From: Flectonema sp. DT1601 | Lineage: Eukaryota; Euglenozoa; Diplonemea; Diplonemida; Diplonemidae | Length of the DNA: 64,000 nt | NCBI GenBank assembly: GCA_964019425.1 | Contig: OZ025807.1 | Location: 248,001-312,000 of the forward strand | Direction of reading: 5' to 3' | Part shown: piece by piece, positions 44,866 to 54,298 of the stretch | Layout: each line of letters starts with the position of its first letter | Position numbering within the stretch: the stretch's first letter is position 1 | Notes under the pieces: model-generated | Told to the model about the DNA's origin: nothing | Databases searched by the model: none | What the model saw: only the letters and a program-made list of their open reading frames with translations | Translations under genes and position numbers: made by a program

Positions 44866-45480
44866 CTAGACATCTTTCGGGTTTTCTTCCATCTGAATAT
44901 TAACACTTTCACCTGGAGGATGGTGAAATTGTTGATTTTCCAATGTCACACTCTGCATTCGTTCTTTTTTAACTCTCCACAAGATACATGAAATACAAAG
45001 TACAACAACAATAATAGATCCGATACTAACTAAAGCTAAGGTACCAGAATTAGAACTCGGTTCTGGAGTCGGGATGTAAGTCGGAGGTACAGACGTTGGT
45101 ATGGACGTCGGAATGTAAGTCGGCGGTAAAGACGTTGGTATGGACGTCGGGACGTAAGTCGGTGGTACAGACGTTGGTACGGACGTCGGGATGTAAGTCG
45201 GAGGTACAGACGTTGGCACCGAAGTCGGTACGTAAGTCGGCGTGTATGTCGGCACAGATGTTGGTGTGGATGTTGGTGAGTAAGTTAGTGTAGATGTCGG
45301 TAAGTCGGTAAGCACGGAAGTCGTTGTGACAGAAGTTGTCGGTGAGTCACCTTCAGGAAACTCAGTAGAAGTTAGAAGTGTAGGAGATAAAGTCGCAGTT
45401 ACAGTTCCTATGTCATTATTACTCATTGTTAACGTCTTTGACGTCATTGTGATAGTTCCTCCCCCGACATTGTTTGCCAT
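44866..45480 (-). CDS. Pro/Thr/Ser-rich single-pass membrane protein
   Basis: 204 residues. The N-terminal 60 residues are Thr/Ser-rich. The central 75 residues are tandem Pro-Thr repeats (PTSVPTSVPPTYI, a 39-bp unit), a likely O-glycosylated mucin-like stalk. One clear membrane segment follows (LALVSIGSIIVVVLCISCIL) with a basic WRVKKER stop-transfer and a short cytosolic tail. The layout is a cell-surface mucin-like protein with the stalk outside. No signal peptide is seen at this Met, so a leader exon upstream is possible: the sequence before the ATG is an acceptor (pyrimidine tract then TTCATAG at 45493-45495) and the frame stays open back to it. No domain suggests a binding partner. Confidence 0.7.
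   Translation of the reverse strand: MANNVGGGTITMTSKTLTMSNNDIGTVTATLSPTLLTSTEFPEGDSPTTSVTTTSVLTDLPTSTLTYSPTSTPTSVPTYTPTYVPTSVPTSVPPTYIPTSVPTSVPPTYVPTSIPTSLPPTYIPTSIPTSVPPTYIPTPEPSSNSGTLALVSIGSIIVVVLCISCILWRVKKERMQSVTLENQQFHHPPGESVNIQMEENPKDV
45063..45290 (-). repeat. 39-bp coding tandem repeat (Pro-Thr)
   Basis: Repeats of about 39 bp rich in GTCGG and GTAAGT motifs on the plus strand encode the Pro-Thr-Ser-Val-Pro stalk. Units are similar but not identical. Confidence 0.85.
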
Positions 45481-46887
45481 AATACACCCGCCCTATGAAA
45501 AAAAAAACTTAATAACACATATAAGTTTACTACATGATAGCGCACTAATCAAAAACTCATTGTTTAACTATTCGATAAGTTAGTCACCAATAGCTATCCA
45601 TGCCACCCTGTTACATAAAAACTGATAATCACATGACGACGTTATATTAATGAATTTGGTGATGGCAAAAACCAATCTTAGCTGAAACATGTCTTCGTTA
45701 TATAAATAGACGATATGTACAACAACAGTCTACGATCACAAAAAGAACGATACGGCTAACATAACTAAAAAAACAAAAACGAAGGACAAGAACTAAATAA
45801 CAATAAAGCCTCGACTAAGACGTTCTTAATAACAACACTATGCCGATAGCCCCCTTTCAACAGTATACCTCGTTTGTGCGTCAACCTAACAATATGACAA
45901 GCCTTTAAATGTTAAGGAGTGTTAACGTATTGTCACAATTCTCGCTCACTCGTAGAACAAAAGATTAGTATAACAGAATCAAATTATAAACACAGACCGC
46001 AGGCTGTCGGCAAAGACAATTTTTCTCATTCTTTGAACACACAAAAAAAAAAAAGAAAAAAGAGAGGGAGGGAGAAAAAATAGAATTAACGTTTCAATTA
46101 TTTTTTTTTTTTTTTTTGTTTATTCACACTTTTGCTTTGTTAGTGTGCAATCGGTATTTCATTTTTCAACCGAACAATACGTTTATGGGTTTCTTTTTAA
46201 GAAAAAATTTAAAAAAGAAAAAACACGAGTAAGCACACGAGAAATTATTCACACCATAATACGGCACGAAACATTTTTGTTACACCCAGTTGGTCAACTT
46301 TCAGATAATCCTTGAAAATACCAGATTCGCAATTTTTTTTTTTTTGCTTTTTTATAGAATTAAATGTGGACACATTAAATAAAGACATAGGCAAAAAGAA
46401 CACAAAACATCTATGCTGAACCAGTGCTCTATGATTATAAACGAAAAAATAATAAAATCCTCACGCGAGAAAAAAAAAAAATATTTCACATAATAAATTG
46501 AACACGTCAGCTGTTTGAAGTTAAACAACGTAATTATCCTCAAATATAAATGAAGACTTTTGACTGCTCCCGATTTGATTTTTCATTGAAAAGTTGAAAA
46601 GTGCCTACTTTAAATGAAACAATAATAATGTGAAGCCTCAAAAAAAAAAAAAAAAAAGTTTTTCTACAATAATAATAAAATGTAACACATCAGGTGATGT
46701 TATTATCTACAAATAAAAATAGGAACACAACAAAACAATTCATCAGATTTTTTTTTATTTTATTTTTTTTTTTTTTTTTTTTTTGTGTGGCAATTTATGA
46801 TACCAAAGCAGAACGTGCAAAGATTCTGCGAAACAAAAACCACGCTGATTAGGTATCCAACGACCACTATATTTACTCAAAACAAAC
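45481..46887. other. 1.4 kb intergenic, nothing coding seen
   Basis: Between the SLC6 gene and the Pro/Thr-rich gene. It has moderate A/T content with A runs near 46043-46062 and 46640-46656 and T runs near 46101-46117 and 46763-46784. No gene, tRNA or repeat match was found. Confidence 0.45.
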
Positions 46888-48804
46888 CTACACAGGGAGG
46901 CTATCTTCATCTGCTGTTTGCTGCTTTTGATCATCAACGGAAGGTTGAGACTCAACCATTGGAGGAGGTAGCTGCCCTTGAATACGTTCCAACGTAGCCA
47001 ATGGATTAAACATACTATGCTGTTCCTCAAAAGTACCACCTGTTGTTGCAGGGTAAGGAGGAGCAGAAGGAAGAATCCTTTGTGTTTCATCATTTGATGC
47101 CGTCATGAATGAAATCCAATAACGATTTGACCCCTCTGGCTCTACTGGACGACTATACTTAAATAAAAAATAGAATATCGGTAACACCGGTAACACTACT
47201 AAATTCCAACCCACGGCTATAAGATTCGGAGGGTATCCTTCATAACTTTCTTGAACGTCCTCTACTATCAAAAATATAGTAAGAGCCAGTATAGCTGTGG
47301 GAGCTATGTACTTTAGAGAATATCTCCACAAGATTGGTACTTTTTTTCCGCGACACAGAAGATTCTCTACTCCGTAGTCTGTGATTAACGCAATGAGTTC
47401 GAACCAAACAACAATAAGAAGTACATAAGTAGTCGCAAAATGATCAAATGTATTTAACAAATAATTACCAATACCGGTACAAAACGGTAGTCCACATAAG
47501 AAAAATATAAAGCTAGTCGCAATTGATGTTTTCCATTTCGCTGGTCTAGTTGTTCCCCTCGTAGATAAATAATCATTAACATAAGTGTTAACAGTTTCCA
47601 TCCAGGCAAAGGAAGAGTCAAGACCGAGAGTGAAAAGCATTAGAAAGAATAAAACGCTTAGAGCTTGAGCCCATCCATTTCCAAAAGTTCCAAGACCGGC
47701 TGCTATGCTGATGAAAGCGAGACCAGAACCAGAGTGAGATGCTAATTCTTCTACTGTTTGACAATTACCGAGGGGATCCTTGCATGATTCATGAGCAACA
47801 TGACCAAGAATACCAAATATAGCTAACCCTCCAACAAGTGAGAAAGTACTATTACAGATTGATACAATGGCATTCACCTTAAACACATCCTCTTCTAAAG
47901 GAGCATAACTAGACATTGTAATAGCCGTCCCCATTCCAGGTGATAACGAAAATAGAATCTGTCCACATGCTGCAGCCCAGACATTCCCAGAACGGAGTTT
48001 GTCAGTATCAAAGGTTCCTAAGTAGAATTTAAGTCCATCTTCCATACCATCAAGCATGAAAGTTCTTATTAATAACATAATCAATAAGACAACAGGTGTA
48101 ATGACCATAACCTTTGCTGCTCCAGCTAAACTCTTATGCCCTTTAAAAAGTGCTAAGGCAATGCAGACGTAGACAATAACTAAAGCACCGACTATGTGTC
48201 CGTGCATGTCACCAACTTTTCCATCTTCGAGTTCCTGTTTAGATATTCTTCCAAGGATATCATCGTACCAAAAGTCTTCTGCTGCTGTTGGGTATCCCGT
48301 CCAAGGTAACTCCGATTTGAATGAGTGGTAAATATATAATAGACAATAGGCTAATAAAAGATTATAATAAGTGGTTACCAACACTACTAATATTGCTGAG
48401 GAGATGCCAACACCGAGCCAACGACGATGAATTGACTTAAGACAATCCATGGTTGATTTTTGTGTTTGTTGACCCCAAATAAGTTCCATCAAGAAGACCG
48501 GTGACACGATAACTACCAGGCAGACAATGTAAGCAACGACGAAAGCACCTCCTCCATGCTGAGCTACTAGATAGGGGAATCTCCATATGTTCCCAATACC
48601 AATTGCGTATCCAAGAAGAACCATTAGGTAGTCAAGTCTACTATTCCACTGACCTCTTCCTTCAACTACATTGCTCATTGACATTGATAGTCGTACTCCT
48701 GTTACATCTCTAGTGCTGTGTTCAAATGCAAAACTTCCCCTGCTCTCGCTCTCATCTGACTGTGATACCCTAGTCTCATGAAGGGGGCTGGCTGAGTCAG
48801 ACAT
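46888..48804 (-). CDS. sodium:neurotransmitter symporter family (SLC6-like) transporter
   Basis: A single exon of 638 residues from the Met at 48804, which is 5 nt after an AATAACAG acceptor (48810-48812). The N-terminal tail (1-50) is cytosolic and Ser-rich. The SLC6 signature starts at about residue 52: WNSRLDYLMVLLGYAIGIGN, then WRFPYLVAQHGGGAF (74-88). The unwound TM1 glycine motif (GYAIGIGN) that holds sodium and substrate is intact. About twelve hydrophobic segments follow, including LFSLSPGMGTAITMSSYAPL of TM6 and TLGLDSSFAWMETV of TM8. The C-terminal tail of roughly 80 residues is Pro/Gln-rich and acidic. Members import amino acids or related osmolytes with sodium across the plasma membrane; the substrate here is unknown. 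The extracellular loop after TM3 is short compared with animal monoamine transporters. Confidence 0.92.
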   Translation of the reverse strand: MSDSASPLHETRVSQSDESESRGSFAFEHSTRDVTGVRLSMSMSNVVEGRGQWNSRLDYLMVLLGYAIGIGNIWRFPYLVAQHGGGAFVVAYIVCLVVIVSPVFLMELIWGQQTQKSTMDCLKSIHRRWLGVGISSAILVVLVTTYYNLLLAYCLLYIYHSFKSELPWTGYPTAAEDFWYDDILGRISKQELEDGKVGDMHGHIVGALVIVYVCIALALFKGHKSLAGAAKVMVITPVVLLIMLLIRTFMLDGMEDGLKFYLGTFDTDKLRSGNVWAAACGQILFSLSPGMGTAITMSSYAPLEEDVFKVNAIVSICNSTFSLVGGLAIFGILGHVAHESCKDPLGNCQTVEELASHSGSGLAFISIAAGLGTFGNGWAQALSVLFFLMLFTLGLDSSFAWMETVNTYVNDYLSTRGTTRPAKWKTSIATSFIFFLCGLPFCTGIGNYLLNTFDHFATTYVLLIVVWFELIALITDYGVENLLCRGKKVPILWRYSLKYIAPTAILALTIFLIVEDVQESYEGYPPNLIAVGWNLVVLPVLPIFYFLFKYSRPVEPEGSNRYWISFMTASNDETQRILPSAPPYPATTGGTFEEQHSMFNPLATLERIQGQLPPPMVESQPSVDDQKQQTADEDSLPV

Positions 48805-49270
48805 TGTACCTGTTATTGGAAAAGTATATTTATTTTTGAATAGAAAAACAACACTATACAAGTACACAGTTTTGTGTTGAGCTACTCATGGCAGCTGAAG
48901 TTTTGCGATGTAATTCACAAAACAATAATTTTTAAATTTAGAAAAGGCGATTAGACTCTTATTTTCCGAAAAAGCAAGAAAATACGACGGCCATTTTTTT
49001 CGCTTCAATAATCACCACACATCATGTTTTTTTTTTTGTGAAGCCAGTACCCGGATTCAAGAGAAGGAAGAAGGAAAAGAGAGAAATAGTAATCAACGCA
49101 GACTACCATCAGATAATAAAGTAAGAATACATTCACTACAAAGGAATACATCACCAAGCGTGGTTCACTAAGGTAGAAGGTAGTCTACTGGCTACTTTAA
49201 TGACACACGAAATGAGTCAACACACAGTCAGCATGGGTAGACACTACCGTCACACCTGCGACAATACAAA
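48805..49270. other. intergenic, nothing coding seen
   Basis: Upstream flank of the SLC6 gene, with no strong frame. It holds the AATAACAG acceptor just before the SLC6 start. Confidence 0.45.
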
Positions 49271-49363
49271 TTATTCGCCGTCCGCTGCAGTGAGCAATGG
49301 CCGTCTCAGATTACATGTACTGCAATCCAGAATGTGAATCTGAGCACTTTTCACAATAGTCAT
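49271..49363 (-). CDS. possible 30-residue small ORF behind a strong acceptor
   Basis: A 37-bp pyrimidine tract (49420-49456 on the minus strand) ends in TTATTAG; 53 nt later an ATG opens a 30-residue frame starting MTIVKSAQIHILDC, with a CSTC-like pair and the ending LLTAADGE. The signal order is that of the real genes in this file. It lies directly between the dehydrogenase and the SLC6 gene. It could be a microprotein or a first exon, and no family is recognised. An imperfect stem (CTCAGATT/AATCTGAG, 49307-49341) falls within it. Confidence 0.35.
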   Translation of the reverse strand: MTIVKSAQIHILDCSTCNLRRPLLTAADGE

Positions 49364-49475
49364 TTTAGGTCTTTGTGATGCGTTGCAGTGAGCAGCGGAT
49401 GCACAGACCAATGTCACTAATAAAAAAAGAAAAGAAGGAAAAGAAAAAAAAAAAAAGGATCCCAAATAACCGTCA

Positions 49476-50522
49476 CTAGATACCGCCAAGAACAACAAGA
49501 TCTTCAGACTGTGATGTAAGTCGTGGATCTGATGAGAGAACTGTTAATTTGTTATTTGTTAATATCTCTATTGATCTCTCGAGGGCTTCTTTCTCAAGAC
49601 GATCACGAGCTTCAGCTGTCCAGAATGCTAAGTGAGGAGTAAACATCACATTATCAAAACCTCGGATGGATGAAAACAAATGACCCTCAGCAGTCAATGG
49701 CTCAGTTGAGAACACGTCAAGACCAACACCAGCAATGCTGTTATTTTTGACGGCATCACAGAGAGCTGGTTCATCAATTATGGCACCTCGTGAAACATTA
49801 ATAACAAAGCAAGATGGTTTTAATAGACTTATTAATTCTCTTGATACTATTCCAGAGGTCTCTGGGTTGAGCACAGTGTGAATTGACAAAACGTCAATGA
49901 TAGGAAGCATTTCTTCAAGAGAATCAGCCTTTGTCACTCCAAAACGTGTCATATCATCTTTACTTGTGTAGGGATCGTATGCAGTGATCTTCATTTCAAA
50001 ACCTGAACACATTCTAGCAAAGCATTTTCCGATCTTTCCAAAACCAATAAGTCCAACATGCTTGCCGTGAAGATCATTTGATAAGAATGCTTCATTAGGC
50101 CATCCCCATGAGGCATCTCCTGTCATGGCTTTTTGAATACTTTTATTCTTCTTTAACAATGATATCATCAGGTTCATAGCACCCTCAGCTACAGTGTTTT
50201 CTCCGTATTCCGGAACGTTGGCTACTGGAACTCCCTTCTCCTTTGCGAAATCAATATCTATTTTATCAATTCCAACACCGTACTTCACAATACCTCTCAA
50301 CTTAGTAGCATTCTGCATTACTTTCTTAGTGATGGGAGTGTAGCAGTGAAGGATTAGAGATGCTTCTTTACACACAGCTGTTAATTCTTCCTCAGTAGTT
50401 CCAACTTCAGGTACGTCAATAACTTCATAGTCCTCCCTAAGAGAGTTTACTAAGAAAGGTACGCACTGCTCGCAATCTGTTCTGACAACTAATTGCCGAA
50501 GGAGAGCTCTACAAGATTTCAT
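49476..50522 (-). CDS. D-2-hydroxyacid (3-phosphoglycerate-type) dehydrogenase
   Basis: A single exon of 348 residues. The NAD-binding Rossmann motif GLIGFGKIG is at 157-165. The catalytic triad of the family is present: Arg245 in NVSRGAIID, Glu274 in DVFSTEPL and His297 in FTPHLAFWT. The N-terminal substrate domain has KYGVGIDKIDIDFAKEKGV, typical of this family. These enzymes oxidise D-2-hydroxyacids with NAD(P); the closest groups are D-3-phosphoglycerate dehydrogenase and glyoxylate/hydroxypyruvate reductase. The protein lacks the C-terminal ACT domain of long PHGDH forms, so it is a short type, and I cannot tell serine synthesis from another role. No targeting peptide is obvious. The ATG is 15 nt after CTAAAACAG (50538-50540). 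Confidence 0.9.
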   Translation of the reverse strand: MKSCRALLRQLVVRTDCEQCVPFLVNSLREDYEVIDVPEVGTTEEELTAVCKEASLILHCYTPITKKVMQNATKLRGIVKYGVGIDKIDIDFAKEKGVPVANVPEYGENTVAEGAMNLMISLLKKNKSIQKAMTGDASWGWPNEAFLSNDLHGKHVGLIGFGKIGKCFARMCSGFEMKITAYDPYTSKDDMTRFGVTKADSLEEMLPIIDVLSIHTVLNPETSGIVSRELISLLKPSCFVINVSRGAIIDEPALCDAVKNNSIAGVGLDVFSTEPLTAEGHLFSSIRGFDNVMFTPHLAFWTAEARDRLEKEALERSIEILTNNKLTVLSSDPRLTSQSEDLVVLGGI

Positions 50523-51019
50523 ATTTTGTGTGTTTATCTGTTTTAGTTATGATTGTGTTATAATTATAATCGAATCGACTGATCAAAAACATTTTTAGTC
50601 TTTTCTCTTCGAAGTATATCCCACCCACCCATCCACCTTTTTTTTTTTTTCTTCTTTTTTTTTTTCCCCGATGAAATATGAACAATAGAATAATGTCACT
50701 CTTCTTCTGATCCTGATCGTTGTCTCGATAACAACAACAGAGGGACGACTGTGGTAATCTACTTCAATGGCATTAGGCTCAAGCGAATGAGTTTTAATAA
50801 TTTTTTTTAAGGATAACACTTACAATGTAGAAACCGTGGTAATAAACTTCATAATACTACAATAAGTAATAAGGCTAAGTGCTTCTGGTGTTGACTTCAG
50901 TTTTTATTTTTGCCAATTCCGACGATGAGATTGCCATCAGACTCCAAGCTCATAAAATCAGAATATTGCATTGCTAAGCAAAATGCAAATTGCAAAACAA
51001 AATATTAATAATCAAGTCC
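50523..51019. other. spacer with a dispersed repeat and a small exon-like frame
   Basis: It contains the repeat copy at 50822-50870 and a T-rich stretch at 50640-50666. A minus-strand frame at 50897-50971 encodes 24 residues (MQYSDFMSLESDGNLIVGIG, then a short basic end). It lies after a TTTTGCTTAG acceptor and may be a last exon of the UBL-LRR gene or a small ORF. Confidence 0.4.
50822..50870 (+). repeat. dispersed repeat, copy 2 (see 30913)
   Basis: It shares ACAATGTAGAAAC and AAACTTCATAATACTA with 30913-30962. The family is unknown. Confidence 0.55.
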
Positions 51020-52009
51020 TCACCTTGCACGCTCGAAAAGAGCTGCATTATTTTCAGGAAGCTTAATGGATTCCAGTTTGTAGCAATTGCTGAGGAATGA
51101 ACCTCCTATTTCTGTAACATTGCTAAGACTCGAAAGGTCAAGAGCGGTGATTTTTGAACAGGAATACACAAATGAATTTCCTATAGCAGTGACACTACTA
51201 AGACCAGAAAGGTCAAGAGCAGTGAGTTCTGAACAGTTTTCCAAGAAAGACTTTCCCAGAATAGTGATACCAAGACCAGAAAGGTCAAGAGTAGTAAGCT
51301 GTTCACAGGAATACAAGAACTGCTCTCCAATATCGGTAACACCACTACAACAGGAAAGGTCAAGAGCAGTGATTCGTGAACAACAAAACAAGAAAGCGTC
51401 CCCAATAGCGGTGACACTACTAAGACCCGAAAGGTCAAGAGCAGTGAGTTGCGTACAGAAATACAAGAAACTACTTCCTATAGTGGTGACATCACTGAGA
51501 CTTGAAAAGTCAAGAGCAGTGATTTGCGAGTCTCTCAGGAACCCATCCCCGATGAATGTGAGGCTACTAAGTCCCGTAAGGTCGAGGGTGGTTGAATTTG
51601 AACTGCGGAAAGAAACTCGTTCGGCATCTGAAGGTAGCAAACCACCACCAACACTAAGGCAACCATCTTCTGAGAATGTCGGGCTGTCCAGGCATAAGTA
51701 TTCCTCATTGTGCGCTCTTAGCCAACTGTGAAGCTTCTCTTGTTTTGTATCATCAACAAACCAGCATTTACCGAACAACCGAAATTGCTTTCTGCACATT
51801 TCAATCTCACTGTTTGCAACCACTCCATGATCTGCTAGCCGCTTAGTTTCACAAAGGGTATCACCGTCGAACGAGAGTTCCACTTCCTCCGGATCAATAT
51901 GCCACTCCCCAGCTGCTGTAATTAATAATTCCCTCACAAGAGAATCAGTGCCAACTGTGACTGACACCGCGGCGAGTCCGAAATCTGGGCACTTCACAAC
52001 AACCTGCAT
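51020..52009 (-). CDS. ubiquitin-like domain fused to BspA-type leucine-rich repeats
   Basis: 329 residues from MQVVVKCPD at 52009. Residues 1-70 look ubiquitin-like: a beta-hairpin start, VRELLITAAGEWHIDPEEVE as the helix, and LSFDGDTLCETKRLADHGVV, which matches the ubiquitin pattern of L-x-F-x-G-x-x-L-x-D-x-x-T-L-x-x-x-G-I. A linker with a Trp/Cys patch follows (75-105). From about 150 to the end are seven or eight 23-residue repeats of the form LTALDLSGLSSVTAIGDAFL, the BspA/TpLRR-like class common in protists. The pairing suggests an adaptor joining ubiquitin-pathway partners to an LRR binding surface. The ATG is 13 nt after a strong acceptor (CCTTTCGGCAG, 52023-52025). GTGAGG at the stop codon could be a donor, so a short extra exon downstream (50897-50971) is possible. 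Confidence 0.8.
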   Translation of the reverse strand: MQVVVKCPDFGLAAVSVTVGTDSLVRELLITAAGEWHIDPEEVELSFDGDTLCETKRLADHGVVANSEIEMCRKQFRLFGKCWFVDDTKQEKLHSWLRAHNEEYLCLDSPTFSEDGCLSVGGGLLPSDAERVSFRSSNSTTLDLTGLSSLTFIGDGFLRDSQITALDFSSLSDVTTIGSSFLYFCTQLTALDLSGLSSVTAIGDAFLFCCSRITALDLSCCSGVTDIGEQFLYSCEQLTTLDLSGLGITILGKSFLENCSELTALDLSGLSSVTAIGNSFVYSCSKITALDLSSLSNVTEIGGSFLSNCYKLESIKLPENNAALFERAR

Positions 52010-52703
52010 TTTATTGAGCAATCTGCCGAAAGGTACGAAAGGGTAATTTAATAAACTAAATTCAGAGTGAGCGAACTACTACAATTATATTACTGCTGGA
52101 GAATAAAATATATCGTAATCAGTTAATTATCAGAACTCTTATCGTGTGTTAAAAAACTGCAAAGATTGCAAAAAAAAAAAAAAAATAGAAAAAAATAGAA
52201 TATATAACGCGTGCGACACACCTCTTACTTTCAATTTATTTTTCTCTCTTTGGTAGTTTTTTTTTTTTTTCCCCTCCTTGTTTTTCGTTATTCGCGTAGT
52301 AGTACACGGTGCGCAGATAGCAAACACGAAGATCTGTTTCCGAGTTTGCCTGTGCAAGCAGAAGCCAAAAAAAAAACTACACAAGACAGATTCTTACAAG
52401 CTGCCAACTCGCGACACCAACTACCTTTTTTTTTTTTTTTTTAAAAACTTCAAAACAGCAGAAAGAACTAAAGTCTTAATGACTTGGAATAGGGTGCCAA
52501 AAAGCTTTGTTCGGGGTTAGGGATTTGTTGTTGTTGTTCTTTGTTTTTTTTGTTTTTTTTTTTTGCAATGCCTTTTCTTGTTCTCCATTTTTTGTTTCCT
52601 CATTCTGTTTTATTGTTCTTTTTCTTTTTTTGTTATACCACGTATTTTGTGGTCCAAATACAGTCATAAAAAGATTTAGAAGGGCCACCAAACAGAGACT
52701 ACC
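52010..52703. other. intergenic, nothing coding seen
   Basis: Between CSN2 and the UBL-LRR gene. It has T/A runs near 52170-52185 and 52256-52272 and a pyrimidine tract, but no supported gene. Confidence 0.45.
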
Positions 52704-54047
52704 CTACAATTGGGTGCGAACTCTTGATCCGATGGTGCTGTGAATTGCAGTTATTCTGTCAGACCATTTTTGAATAGCATGGTATCTTGTTTGGTCTTGT
52801 TTGTTGCTTCCTAGATATAGCATTCCCGTTACTTGATCAATACCTCCTTCTAAGTCTCCGTCGAGAAGCATAGCAACCAGCAATTCTTCTACTTCAGATA
52901 CTGAAATACTCAAATCACTTGCGATGTATGACAATTTAATTGCAGTGTATGCCTTTGTGCTAAGTTGAAGAACTTGTGTTCTAACAGTTCGTAGTAGAGG
53001 CGCGAGATAGGTACAGATAAGTGGATCTGAAGTAATAGCGTCCTTATGAACTTTTAAAATAGACTCAAACTGGTTAATATCGTTATTGTTTGCTGAATCG
53101 ATAAGCCTCGTCATGACTTCGATCTCTGGATCTGTTTTGTACGGTTTCGCTTCTTGACAATCAAACGGATTAATTGTACTCCTGCTCATCATATTCGCTA
53201 ATACTAAATATTTCAGACACTGAATCCTTCTCGGATGTCCTGCCTCATCATAGTGCTTGAAAGCTTGAAAAAATGCTTCGTTTGCTTGCTCATAGTCATC
53301 TTGCTGCATGTACATCTGACCACCTGCTTCTCTTATTATTCCGGTTATCCTTGGGGGAGGGATTGCACCTTCAACATCCATGGCTTCTTCGTAAAGGTGT
53401 TTTAATTTTTTCATGTCATTCACACTCCGACAAAGTTGAATTTCGGTAGCGAATATTGTCATTAGCTGAGTCCCTTTCTTTTTATCCCATTTGTTTCCTT
53501 CTGAGTCGAGGCACGATTCTTTTAGTTCTTTTAGTGTCTTCTTACACTTGTCATATTCTTTGGTATCAAGTTGTGCTTGTGCGCTTTTCATTCTTATTGT
53601 AAACCAAAGCTTTTCATTTCGAGTTCCTTGCTGAACGTATTCAGTTGTAATGTTATACATTTCTTCAACAACTGTCGGATTTGAACCGACGCCGGAAGTG
53701 TAGTCAAGTAGTTTAGTGATAGCCTTTTCGGTATCGCTACGGGTACGGCCATCGTACTCGAACTGTAAGAGTTTTTTGTATATTTCTTTCATTTCGTTAA
53801 ATTGCTTTAATACAAAATAAACCTGAACTAGTCGTTTCATGCATTTCCAAGACCATTTTGAACGATCTTCGTCGCTTTCTATGACGACGACGAATCCGTC
53901 TGCTGCTTCAGAGGGGTCGTCTTCTATCTTATCCTTGGCATCGTAGTAACCCCCTTCCATTGTATCTCCATCATCACAGTTGTCATCATCATCGTCTCCG
54001 TCTGACATGTAGTCATCTTCCTCATAAATATATTCATCGTCACTCAT
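52704..54047 (-). CDS. CSN2: COP9 signalosome subunit 2 (CSN2)
   Basis: A single exon of 447 residues, the usual CSN2 length. The N-terminus is acidic (DDEYIYEEDDYMSDGDDDDD). Helical TPR-like repeats follow: WSWKCMKRLVQVYFVLKQFN, EMKEIYKKLLQFEY, TTEYVQQGTRNEKLWFTI and EAFFQAFKHYDEAGHPRRIQ, then CLKYLVLANMM with NPFDCQEAKPYK, a block strongly conserved in CSN2/Rpn6. The C-terminal PCI winged helix is present (YIASDLSISVSEVEELLVAM). CSN2 is a scaffold subunit of the COP9 signalosome, which removes NEDD8 from cullins through CSN5. The ATG is 20 nt after TAAATAACAG (54068-54070). A DCN1-like gene, which acts in the opposite direction on NEDD8, lies 50 kb away on the same strand. Confidence 0.95.
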   Translation of the reverse strand: MSDDEYIYEEDDYMSDGDDDDDNCDDGDTMEGGYYDAKDKIEDDPSEAADGFVVVIESDEDRSKWSWKCMKRLVQVYFVLKQFNEMKEIYKKLLQFEYDGRTRSDTEKAITKLLDYTSGVGSNPTVVEEMYNITTEYVQQGTRNEKLWFTIRMKSAQAQLDTKEYDKCKKTLKELKESCLDSEGNKWDKKKGTQLMTIFATEIQLCRSVNDMKKLKHLYEEAMDVEGAIPPPRITGIIREAGGQMYMQQDDYEQANEAFFQAFKHYDEAGHPRRIQCLKYLVLANMMSRSTINPFDCQEAKPYKTDPEIEVMTRLIDSANNNDINQFESILKVHKDAITSDPLICTYLAPLLRTVRTQVLQLSTKAYTAIKLSYIASDLSISVSEVEELLVAMLLDGDLEGGIDQVTGMLYLGSNKQDQTRYHAIQKWSDRITAIHSTIGSRVRTQL

Positions 54048-54298
54048 GGTTGGTTGGTTGTTTTATTCTGTTATTTAAAAAAATGGAAAATTAATTTCGT
54101 TTCATTGTTTTTCGATTCCATCAAAAAAATAAAGGTCACAGACGACAATCTAATCTACAAGTACATACAACTCAAAACTTCAACACTTGGTTATGGTTAT
54201 TTTGGTTAAAGAGGGTTCCCAAAATATTGCAAGTAAAAAATATAAACAAAACACACAATCATTCAGGCATAAAATCCTATTGTAGACCGTGACTTCAC

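Noticed and set aside
48804-48867. Upstream Met of the SLC6 gene
   Set aside because: The AATAACAG acceptor lies between this Met and the one at 48804, so the upstream part is probably removed from the mRNA.
52010-52021. Upstream start of the UBL-LRR gene
   Set aside because: The only upstream codon is TTG; the ATG at 52009 follows the acceptor and begins the ubiquitin-like strand.
53680-53705. tRNA T-arm-like motif
   Set aside because: It lies inside the CSN2 coding sequence and no cloverleaf can be formed around it.
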